64,000 bases of DNA. It comes from an uncultured Burkholderiales bacterium. GTDB lineage: Bacteria > Pseudomonadota > Gammaproteobacteria > Burkholderiales > Eutrophovitaceae. The notes under the pieces were generated by a model. The model did not search any database and was not told where the DNA came from. It saw nothing but the letters and a program-made list of their open reading frames with translations. The translations under genes were made by a program, and so were the position numbers. This document shows, one piece after another, positions 54,434 through 62,679 of the stretch; positions within the stretch are counted from its first letter, which is position 1, and each line of letters opens with the position of its first letter. The stretch is from assembly GCA_951812315.1 (NCBI GenBank), contig CATOSA010000006.1, forward strand, positions 250,091 to 314,090. Direction: 5' to 3'.

Positions 54434-55362
54434 TGGCGATCCTGGTCATAGCAGAGCACGACAACGAAGCGGTAAAGCCCGCACTCTTAAACACAATCGC
54501 CGCTGCAAGTCAGATCAGTGATGATATTCACGTACTTGTCGCCGGCAGTCAGTGTGCATCAGCAGCTGAAATGGCGTCGCGTATCTCCGGCGTATCGAAA
54601 GTTCTTGTTTCTGATGCGGCGCACTATGCGCACCCCATCGCAGAAAACCTTGCGTCGCTGATCGTGCCGCTTGCCGATGGCTACTCGCACGTGCTTGCCC
54701 CGGCAACGAGTTTTGGAAAGAATCTGATGCCGAGAGTCGCAGCATTGCTGGACGTTGCGCAAATTTCCGATATCGTCAAAGTTGAATCGCCCGATACATT
54801 TGTTCGGCCGATCTATGCGGGCAACGCGCTCGCGACCGTACAGTCTTCCGATCGGCTGAAAGTCATCACTGTTCGATCGACAGGCTTTGACCCAGTGTCA
54901 GCCGACGGCGGCAGCGCGAGCGTCGAGCCCATCGATGCGGGGCCCGATGCCGGTCTGGCGAGCCTGGTCGGTCAGGAACTGACCGAGTCGGCGCGGCCTG
55001 AACTCACCGCGGCACGGGTGATCGTGTCTGGTGGTCGCGGCATGGGCAATGGCGAAAACTTTGCGATTCTGGAGAAGCTCGCCGATAAGCTCGGTGCGGC
55101 CGTCGGTGCGTCCAGAGCAGCAGTCGATTCCGGTTTCGTACCCAATGACTATCAGGTGGGTCAGACTGGCAAGATTGTCGCTCCCGAGCTGTACATTGCC
55201 GTCGGTATCTCGGGCGCGATCCAGCATCTTGCGGGAATGAAAGACAGCAAAATTATTGTCGCAATCAACAAGGACGAAGAGGCGCCGATCTTTCAGATTG
55301 CCGATTACGGACTCGTTGGTGACTTGTTTGAGGCGGTGCCTGAGCTTACCGAGGCGCTGTAG
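54433..55362 (+). CDS. etfA: Electron transfer flavoprotein, alpha subunit
   Basis: A 309-residue FAD-binding ETF subunit. The C-terminal FAD domain is clear: [60 protein letters not shown] and [27 protein letters not shown]. Translationally coupled to etfB and followed by an acyl-CoA dehydrogenase gene, its likely electron donor. Confidence 0.95.
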   Translation: MAILVIAEHDNEAVKPALLNTIAAASQISDDIHVLVAGSQCASAAEMASRISGVSKVLVSDAAHYAHPIAENLASLIVPLADGYSHVLAPATSFGKNLMPRVAALLDVAQISDIVKVESPDTFVRPIYAGNALATVQSSDRLKVITVRSTGFDPVSADGGSASVEPIDAGPDAGLASLVGQELTESARPELTAARVIVSGGRGMGNGENFAILEKLADKLGAAVGASRAAVDSGFVPNDYQVGQTGKIVAPELYIAVGISGAIQHLAGMKDSKIIVAINKDEEAPIFQIADYGLVGDLFEAVPELTEAL

Positions 55363-55469
55363 CGCAGAGCGCTACCGCTTGGGGCGCCTGTTTTCCTGAT
55401 CGAACGCGAGTTCGAGTGTATTGAACGACATAGGGACAACTACGACGGGTTCGTCGAAGGAGAAAACGC

Positions 55470-57266
55470 ATGTCCACCTATTCCGCTCCGATCGACGACA
55501 TGCAATTCGTCGTCAAGGATTTGATTGGTCTCGAAGCAGTATCGCAACTGCCGGGCTTCGAGGAAGTAACAGCTGATCTCGTTGACGCAGTCATCGAAGA
55601 AGCGGGTAAGTTCGCGTCCGGCGTACTTGATCCCCTCAACCAGCCGGGTGACCAGAAAGGTGCCGTGCTTGACGAGCACGTCGTGACGCCAGCGCCGGGC
55701 TTCTCGGATGCGTATGACCAGTTCTGCGAAGCAGGGTGGGGCGCGCTGGCAAATGACCCGCAGTGGGGTGGTCAGGGTTTGCCGCATTCGATATCGGCGC
55801 TGACTTCCGAAATGTGGAATGCCGCTTGCATGTCATTCTGTCTGTGTCCGATGCTTACGTCGGGGGCTATACAGGCGATCAAGCGCCATGGCACCGAGCA
55901 ACAGCAGGCAACGTTTTTGCCGAACCTGGTTTCCGGAAAATGGGCGGGAACCATGAACCTGACGGAACCACAAGCCGGCTCGGACTTGTCTGCCGTGCGC
56001 GCACGCGCAGTGCCGGAAGGTGACCACTACCGCATCAGTGGCACCAAGATTTTCATCACCTGGGGCGAGCACACGATGACGGAAAACATTGTGCACCTTG
56101 TGCTTGCGCGTACCCCGGACGCGCCCGAGGGCGTGAAGGGAATTTCACTGTTCATCGTTCCCAAGTTCCTCGTCAATGGCGATGGTAGCCTCGGCGATCG
56201 CAACGATGTCAAATGTGTGTCGATCGAACACAAATTGGGCATTCATGCGAGTCCCACTTGCGTCATGGCATACGGTGACGGTGATGGCGCGATCGGCTAT
56301 CTCGTTGGTGAAGAGAACCGCGGCCTGGAGCATATGTTCACGATGATGAATTTTGCCCGGCTCGAAGTGGGAATAGAAGGCGTGGCTATTGCGGACCGTG
56401 CTTATCAGCGTGCCCTGGAATTTGCGAAGACAAGGGTTCAGGGACGGGAGGCCGGGGTCAGGTCAGGCGACCGGGTTACGATTATTCACCACCCGGACGT
56501 GCGCCGCATGCTGATGAGCATGAAAGCGCAAATCGAGGCAATGCGCGCGCTGGCGTCGCTGGCCTCTACGCATCTAGATCTGGCGTTGAAGCATCCGGAC
56601 AAGGCTGAACGCATGCGCAATCAGAGTATTTTTGATTTGCTGACACCGGTTGTGAAAGGCTGGTGTACCGAGCAATCGATCGAAATTGCCTCGGTGGGTG
56701 TGCAGGTTCACGGCGGCATGGGTTTCGTCGAAGAAACCGGTGCTGCCCAGTACCTTCGAGATGCCCGTATAACGACTTTGTATGAGGGCACGACTGCGAT
56801 CCAGGCGAATGACCTGATCGGGCGCAAGATTGCATTCGAGAAAGGCGCGACGGCAAGAGCCTTCATCGAACAGATGCGCGAGCTGGATGCACAACTTGGA
56901 AAGGCCGCGGCACACGACGCGTTGTCGACCATACGACGTACGCTCAATGAAAGTCTGGATGCGCTGTCCGAGTGCGTGGACTGGCTGGTCGAAACCTATC
57001 CTCACAACGTGAAGTCCGCTTCTGCCGGGTCGGTGCCGATGCTCAAGATGTTTGGCACAGTGGCTGGTGGTTGGCTTATGGCGAAGGCGGCACTCATCGC
57101 GAAACAACGCCTCGACGAAAACGCCGAGAATTACGATTTCTATCGCGCCAAGCTGGCAACGGCACGATTCTATGCCGAGCACATTCTTCCGTTGGCGCAT
57201 GCGTACAGGACGCAGATCATGTCCGGCGCGGAGAGTACGCTTGCGCTCGACGAGAGTCAGTTTTGA
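55470..57266 (+). CDS. Acyl-CoA dehydrogenase, long form (about 600 residues)
   Basis: A 598-residue FAD enzyme of the ACAD family with the extra C-terminal helical domain found in DmdC-like and related dehydrogenases. It has MNLTEPQAGSDLSAVRARA, FITWGEHTM, GVQVHGGMGFVEETGAAQYLRDARI and the catalytic Glu in LYEGTTAIQANDLIGRK. A strong GAAGGAG precedes the start. It follows etfBA by 107 nt. The acyl chain preference cannot be told. Confidence 0.92.
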   Translation: MSTYSAPIDDMQFVVKDLIGLEAVSQLPGFEEVTADLVDAVIEEAGKFASGVLDPLNQPGDQKGAVLDEHVVTPAPGFSDAYDQFCEAGWGALANDPQWGGQGLPHSISALTSEMWNAACMSFCLCPMLTSGAIQAIKRHGTEQQQATFLPNLVSGKWAGTMNLTEPQAGSDLSAVRARAVPEGDHYRISGTKIFITWGEHTMTENIVHLVLARTPDAPEGVKGISLFIVPKFLVNGDGSLGDRNDVKCVSIEHKLGIHASPTCVMAYGDGDGAIGYLVGEENRGLEHMFTMMNFARLEVGIEGVAIADRAYQRALEFAKTRVQGREAGVRSGDRVTIIHHPDVRRMLMSMKAQIEAMRALASLASTHLDLALKHPDKAERMRNQSIFDLLTPVVKGWCTEQSIEIASVGVQVHGGMGFVEETGAAQYLRDARITTLYEGTTAIQANDLIGRKIAFEKGATARAFIEQMRELDAQLGKAAAHDALSTIRRTLNESLDALSECVDWLVETYPHNVKSASAGSVPMLKMFGTVAGGWLMAKAALIAKQRLDENAENYDFYRAKLATARFYAEHILPLAHAYRTQIMSGAESTLALDESQF

Positions 57267-57432
57267 TCGGCCTCGCAGTATTCGGTTGATGCGATTTCAA
57301 AAACGCGATTGTGGACTCACGAGGCGGCCAGAACGCGTAAAGTCGGCAATGCACGTAGCGGTCGCGAATCAAAGGTGACGAGCGTACCGGGCTAGCTTTC
57401 GGAACGCTTGTTGTTTTCAAGGAGCAGGTGAT

Positions 57433-59919
57433 ATGAATGCAATTGGCTGGATCGCAGGTGCAGGCGCGGTTGTTTGGACGCTGGCCTATTTCAGAATTAG
57501 CCGCTTCGGCTGGCTTGCCGGCGTCGGCGTATACGTTCTCGCACTCGACTTGTGGTCGGGAGCAGGCGCGCTTGTCACAGCGTTCGCCTGGATTGCACTT
57601 GTCGGTGCCGCGGTTATTACGTTCATGCCGGCGCTACGGAGAAGTCTGATTTCTGACCGGATGCTCGACTGGTTCCGGCGTGTGTTGCCGCAGGTTTCAC
57701 AAACCGAACAGGAAGCTCTTGACGCCGGAACCGTCTGGTGGGACGGCGAACTGTTCAGCGGAAAACCGGCATGGGAAAAGCTGCTTGCGACACCGCAACC
57801 GCGGTTGAACCACGAAGAACAGGAATTTCTGGATGGCCCTGTCGAACAGTTGTGCCGATTGTGCGACGACTGGGAGATTACCCATGAGCTAAATGACCTT
57901 CCCGAGGCACCGTGGCAATTTATCAAGGAGCATGGATTTCTCGGGATGATCATCCCGAAAGAATACGGCGGGCTCGGTTTCTCCGCGTTCGCACACTCAC
58001 AAGTCATCCAGAAGCTTGCTACCCGAAACGCGACCGCTTGCGTATCTGTCATGGTGCCGAATTCGCTTGGGCCCGCCGAATTGCTTCTGCATTACGGAAC
58101 CGACCAGCAAAAGAACTATTATCTGCCGCGCTTGGCAAAAGGTCTGGAAATGCCGTGTTTTGCGCTGACCAGCCCCGATGCAGGCTCGGATGCAGGTGGC
58201 ATTCCCGATTTCGGTGTCGTCTGCAAGGGAGTTCACGAAGGCGTAAATACACTGGGAATTCGCGTCACCTGGGATAAACGTTACATCACGCTCGGGCCTG
58301 TTGCGACATTGCTCGGATTGGCATTCAAGTTGTATGACCCGGAACAGTTGCTCTCGGACGTGCATGATGTTGGCATAACATTGGCACTGATTCCTACCAA
58401 TCATCCCGGCGTCAACATCGGCCGCCGTCATTTTCCGTTGAATTCGTCGTTCATGAATGGCCCGAATTCCGGAGAAGACGTTTTCATCCCGCTGTACTGG
58501 GTGATCGGTGGTCGCGAATACGCAGGCCAGGGCTGGCGCATGCTGATGGAGAGCCTTGCCGCGGGACGGTCGATTTCACTTCCGTCGTCAAGCGCCGGTG
58601 CGGCAAAAATCGCAGCACGCACTACAGGGGCTTATGCGCGGGTGCGCAGCCAGTTCAAATTGCCGATTGGCAAATTCGAAGGTGTTGACGAGGCGATGGC
58701 CCGAATTGGCGGCCACACTTACGTAATTGAGGCAGCCCGGCGCCTGACCGCCGGGGCCGTCGATCTGGGCGAGAAACCGTCTGTGATTTCGGCGATCGTC
58801 AAGTATCACGCGACCGAGCGCGGCCGGCAGGTTATCAACGATGCAATGGACGTGCATGGCGGGAAGGGAATTTGCCTCGGCCCGAACAACTATCTTGGGC
58901 GTGCCTATCAGCAAGTGCCAATCGGTATTACGGTCGAAGGCGCCAATATACTGACGCGCACAATGATGATTTTCGGACAGGGTGCTATTCGCTGTCACCC
59001 TTACGTGCTCAAGGAAATTGCCGCGGCGGGCGAGACCGACAGATTACGGGCCTCGGAGGATTTCGATGCTGCGTTCTGGGGCCACGCGGGTTTTGTCATC
59101 AGTAATGCCGCGCGTTCGCTATGGCTCGGATTGACGGGCGCACGTTTGACACGCGTACCCGGTGACCCTTCGCTCAAGCGCTATTATCAGCAGCTCACCA
59201 GAATGTCTTCGGCTTTCGCATTTGCCGCGGACATGTCGATGGCTTTTCTCGGCGGCAACCTCAAGCGCAAGGAAAAACTGTCGGGAAGACTGGGAGATAT
59301 CCTCAGCCAGTTGTACCTGGCGTCGGCGGTACTGAAACGCTTTGAGGACGATGGCCGCAAACGGGACGATCTGCCGCTTGTGCACTGGGCGCTCAAAGAT
59401 GCATTGGCGCGAATTCAGTGGGCGTTCTACGGCGTGTTCGAGAACTTCCCGAACCGCGCTGCGGCGATCATTCTGAGAGTGATGGTGTTTCCATGGGGGC
59501 GCGTATTCAACGAACCGGAAGATCGTCTGGGGAGTGAGATTGCACGCCTGATGATGGAACCATCGGAGGCACGTGAGCGGCTGAGCAACAACACATTTGT
59601 CTGGCGCAAGGACGACGATCCAGTGGGTTGTCTCGAGCTGGCGCTGGAGGCTGCCCCGGCAGGCGAGGCGGCCGAGTCAAAATTGCGCGCAGCGGTCAAG
59701 ACGGGCAATATCGGCGGCTATACCGAAAGTGAGCAGCTCGACAACGCAGTACTGAACGGTGCAATGAGTGACGAGGATGCGAGCGTGTTGCGGCGATTCT
59801 GGGAACTACGTCATCAATGCATCATGGTGGATGATTTTCCGCAGGACATCGGGCGAAACGCTTCGGAGTCACCGCGTGAGGCTTCGGTAACGCCACTCGA
59901 CGGTACTTATAACGGTTGA
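57433..59919 (+). CDS. fadE: Acyl-CoA dehydrogenase FadE
   Basis: An 828-residue enzyme close in length to E. coli FadE (814). It has two N-terminal membrane helices (about 5-25 and 35-60), the FadE block FIKEHGFLGMIIPKEYGGLGFSAFAHSQ, CFALTSPDAGSDAGGIPD, the central ACAD domain (SRSISLPSSS-like loop, VHGGKGI) and the long C-terminal domain ending with FWELRHQCIMVDDF. It catalyses the first step of beta-oxidation at the inner membrane. AAGGAG lies 8 nt before the ATG. Confidence 0.94.
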   Translation: MNAIGWIAGAGAVVWTLAYFRISRFGWLAGVGVYVLALDLWSGAGALVTAFAWIALVGAAVITFMPALRRSLISDRMLDWFRRVLPQVSQTEQEALDAGTVWWDGELFSGKPAWEKLLATPQPRLNHEEQEFLDGPVEQLCRLCDDWEITHELNDLPEAPWQFIKEHGFLGMIIPKEYGGLGFSAFAHSQVIQKLATRNATACVSVMVPNSLGPAELLLHYGTDQQKNYYLPRLAKGLEMPCFALTSPDAGSDAGGIPDFGVVCKGVHEGVNTLGIRVTWDKRYITLGPVATLLGLAFKLYDPEQLLSDVHDVGITLALIPTNHPGVNIGRRHFPLNSSFMNGPNSGEDVFIPLYWVIGGREYAGQGWRMLMESLAAGRSISLPSSSAGAAKIAARTTGAYARVRSQFKLPIGKFEGVDEAMARIGGHTYVIEAARRLTAGAVDLGEKPSVISAIVKYHATERGRQVINDAMDVHGGKGICLGPNNYLGRAYQQVPIGITVEGANILTRTMMIFGQGAIRCHPYVLKEIAAAGETDRLRASEDFDAAFWGHAGFVISNAARSLWLGLTGARLTRVPGDPSLKRYYQQLTRMSSAFAFAADMSMAFLGGNLKRKEKLSGRLGDILSQLYLASAVLKRFEDDGRKRDDLPLVHWALKDALARIQWAFYGVFENFPNRAAAIILRVMVFPWGRVFNEPEDRLGSEIARLMMEPSEARERLSNNTFVWRKDDDPVGCLELALEAAPAGEAAESKLRAAVKTGNIGGYTESEQLDNAVLNGAMSDEDASVLRRFWELRHQCIMVDDFPQDIGRNASESPREASVTPLDGTYNG

Positions 59920-60253
59920 AGGATGGTCTGACAAAGCCGGCTGCAATCAAAGCGTTGAAGTGCAGTCGGCACTCGCTTCGTTGTCACGATCTGAGGGGTG
60001 TGCTAGTGGAGCACTACGCCTGTTTGTGCAGCCGAAGCGGCGCAATCTCTGTTGATCCGGGATGGAGCTCGGTCGACGGAACATCTAGCGGTTAAGTTTC
60101 GGGTGCCAGGAAGTTGTTCAGGGAGTTTTTTCGCCCCGCGGTGCAGCCTGGTGCTTCAGTTCTTCCAAATCTGTTGCTGCGCGAAATCCGTGTGTGGTTG
60201 ACAGCAAGATGCCCCGGGTTTGGTTGGCAGCAAGATAAATGGAGCTCAGACGT
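59920..60253. other. Intergenic region before the long-chain acyl-CoA synthetase gene
   Basis: These 334 bp after fadE contain no gene. The notable structure is a 16-bp direct repeat, TGGTTGACAGCAAGAT (60195-60210) and TGGTTGGCAGCAAGAT (60221-60236), with a 26-bp period, close to the synthetase start. A regulator site is possible. No terminator was recognised. Confidence 0.45.
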
Positions 60254-62059
60254 ATGCCGCAACGTATTGACCTCATAACACCCGAGGCGGCGCGAACGCT
60301 GGACGGGTTGTTCGCGGCCCGCGTGCAACATACGCCTGATGCGGTGGCCTATCAGAATTTCGACGAAGCGACAGGGCAGTGGAAATCGTTCACATGGTGG
60401 GAAACTGAACGTCTGATTGCGCGTTGGCAGGCAGCGCTCGCCGCCGAGAGTCTCGAACCGGGTGATCGAGTTGCGATCATGATGCGCAACTCGATCTGGT
60501 GGGTGATTTTCGACCAGGCGGCAATGGGACTCGGCCTGGTGACCGTCCCGCTGTACACATCCGACCGGCCCGAGAATATCGCCTACATCGTGCAGGATTC
60601 CGGTGCAAGAGTCTTGTTCTTCGAAGATCAGGAAACCTGGGACGGTTTTAGAAGTGTCGTGGGCCAACTTGGCGGCCTGATACGTGCGGTCAGTTTGAAT
60701 CCGCTGCGCGGGAAGCATTCAGATGTGCGACTGACAAGCATCGATGCCTGGGTTCCCGCCGAGGCCGCATCGGTGAAACGCATTAACAATGATGGCGGCA
60801 AATTGGCCAGCATTATCTACACTTCCGGCACGACCGGGCGCCCGAAGGGCGTCATGTTGTCGCATTCCAACCTGCTCGGAAACTGTTATTCGACTACACA
60901 ATGTTTTGATGTTTACCAGGACGACGTGTTTCTGTCATTCCTTCCGCTTTCCCATTCGCTCGAACGGACCTGCGGCTATTACGGAACAGTCATGTCTGGT
61001 TCGCAGGTTGCATTCGCGCGTTCGGTGCCGTTACTCGGGGAAGACCTTCTGTCGATCAAACCGACCGTTCTGATTTCGGTACCTCGAATCTATGAGCGCG
61101 TTCATGCAGCCATCAGCCAGAAGTTGGCGGAGGGGCCGCCATTCAGGCGCAAGCTGTTTGAGCTTGCCATATCCGTCGGTTGGGCGCGATTCGAGTACCA
61201 GCAAAAACGCGGACCATGGCGCGTGTCGTTCTTGCTGTGGCCGATTCTGAAGCGATTGGTGGCGTCAAAAGTGATGGCACGACTTGGTGGGCGATTGCGC
61301 GCGGCGACCTGCGGTGGCGCTGCATTGTCACCCGAAATAGCAAGAATATTTATCGGGCTTGGCTTGCCGGTAATTCAGGGATATGGATTGACCGAAACCA
61401 GCCCGGTCGTCAGCACCAACCGTATCGAGGACAACGTTCCGGCGAGCATTGGCAAAACAATTCCCGGTGTTGACGTGAAAATCGGCGACAAAGAGGCATT
61501 ACTCGTCAAAGGCCCGAATGTCATGCTCGGTTACTGGAACAATCCCGATGCAACGCGTGCCATGTTTACCGAAGACGGTTGGTTCAATACCGGTGATACT
61601 GCGCGCTATGATTCGGACGAGCGCTTGTACATTACCGGGCGCTTGAAGGAAATTATCGTATTGTCCAATGGCGAGAAAATGCCGCCGGTGGATATGGAGG
61701 CAGCCATTCAGCGCGATCTGCTTTTCGGACAGGTCATGCTGATCGGCGAAGGTAAACCGTATCTCGCTGCGTTTGTCGTTCTTGACCCGGGACAATGGGA
61801 AAAACTTGCATCCGAACATGGCCTGAATGCCGCATCGCAGACCGTGCTACGAAGCGAACAGGTGGAGGAGATTGTATTGGAGAGGATTAGCGCCCAGATT
61901 CACGCATTTCCAGGCTATGCGCAGATTCGGCGGGCCGCGGTTTTGCCGGAAACACTGACAATAGAGAACGGTTTGCTCACACCGACGATGAAAGTCAGGC
62001 GTGAAAAAGTCCTCGAGGCTTACCAGTCTGACTTCGATCGGCTGTATGCCGGCCATTGA
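60254..62059 (+). CDS. Long-chain acyl-CoA synthetase (FadD15-like)
   Basis: An AMP-forming ligase of about 601 residues from ATG 60254, which has GGAG 9 nt upstream. ATG 60239 is an alternative. Motifs: IIYTSGTTGRPKGVMLSH, FLPLSHSLERTCGYYG, GYGLTETSPVVSTNR, GWFNTGDTARYD and LYITGRLKEIIVLSNGEKMPP. It belongs to the long-chain group (FadD15/ACSL type) rather than to the FadD of E. coli. It supplies substrate for the dehydrogenases upstream. Confidence 0.92.
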   Translation: MPQRIDLITPEAARTLDGLFAARVQHTPDAVAYQNFDEATGQWKSFTWWETERLIARWQAALAAESLEPGDRVAIMMRNSIWWVIFDQAAMGLGLVTVPLYTSDRPENIAYIVQDSGARVLFFEDQETWDGFRSVVGQLGGLIRAVSLNPLRGKHSDVRLTSIDAWVPAEAASVKRINNDGGKLASIIYTSGTTGRPKGVMLSHSNLLGNCYSTTQCFDVYQDDVFLSFLPLSHSLERTCGYYGTVMSGSQVAFARSVPLLGEDLLSIKPTVLISVPRIYERVHAAISQKLAEGPPFRRKLFELAISVGWARFEYQQKRGPWRVSFLLWPILKRLVASKVMARLGGRLRAATCGGAALSPEIARIFIGLGLPVIQGYGLTETSPVVSTNRIEDNVPASIGKTIPGVDVKIGDKEALLVKGPNVMLGYWNNPDATRAMFTEDGWFNTGDTARYDSDERLYITGRLKEIIVLSNGEKMPPVDMEAAIQRDLLFGQVMLIGEGKPYLAAFVVLDPGQWEKLASEHGLNAASQTVLRSEQVEEIVLERISAQIHAFPGYAQIRRAAVLPETLTIENGLLTPTMKVRREKVLEAYQSDFDRLYAGH

Positions 62060-62062
62060 TCG

Positions 62063-62473
62063 ATGAGTGAAGCGCAAACACCGATGGCTCTCCCGGAGGG
62101 CAAGGATCCGACACTCAGGGTGGTGCCGATGCCGTCGGATGCAAACGACAGCGGAGACATATTCGGGGGCTGGATCATGTCGCAGGTCGATGTCGCGGGT
62201 GCAATACCTGCGGTACGCCTGGCGCGCGGGCGAATTGTGACCATCGCGGTGAACTCTTTTGTGTTCAGACAGCCGGTCATGATTGGCGACCTCGTGAGTT
62301 TTTACGCTGAGGTCGTGCGCGTCGGGCGCACATCGATTACAGTGGATGTCGAGGTATTCGCGCAACGCCGATCGTTGCACGAAATCGTAAAAGTGACCGA
62401 AGCGACGCTGACGTATGTCGCGGTTGATGAGCAGAGGCGACCACGGGAGATCGAAATGGAAACTTACGATTGA
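62063..62473 (+). CDS. Acyl-CoA thioesterase, hotdog fold (YciA-like)
   Basis: A 136-residue hotdog thioesterase hydrolysing acyl-CoAs. The family core is MPSDANDSGDIFGGWIMSQVDVAGAIPA, with the catalytic Asp in the helix, then VNSFVFRQPVMIGDLVSFYAEVVRVGRTSITVDVEVFAQRR. It begins 4 nt after the synthetase stop, so the two are co-transcribed. Confidence 0.93.
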   Translation: MSEAQTPMALPEGKDPTLRVVPMPSDANDSGDIFGGWIMSQVDVAGAIPAVRLARGRIVTIAVNSFVFRQPVMIGDLVSFYAEVVRVGRTSITVDVEVFAQRRSLHEIVKVTEATLTYVAVDEQRRPREIEMETYD

Positions 62474-62583
62474 GCTATTGCCCGACGCTGATCGCTTGCC
62501 GGCAATTGACAGGTACGAGAACCCGATTGGCATGTTCGCCGCCCGGGACGGCCGGGGACTGCAAAAGAGTGTGGTGGAGCACT

Positions 62584-62647
62584 GTACAAACGAACGCGTA
62601 TTGAAGCGAATGCGTGTAGAAACGAACGCGTGTAGGAACGAACGTAT
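62584..62647. repeat. Four degenerate 16-bp tandem repeats
   Basis: The units are GTACAAACGAACGCGT, ATTGAAGCGAATGCGT, GTAGAAACGAACGCGT and GTAGGAACGAACGTAT, without spacers. They fill much of the 206-bp gap between the thioesterase and the 3-hydroxyacyl-CoA dehydrogenase gene and end 32 bp before its ATG. Confidence 0.75.
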
Positions 62648-62679
62648 AGTGCCGAGCTGCAAAAAAATAGGACTGCAAC

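Noticed and set aside
62584-62647. CRISPR array or replication iterons
   Set aside because: Sixteen-bp units have no spacers, and no replication initiator gene lies near.
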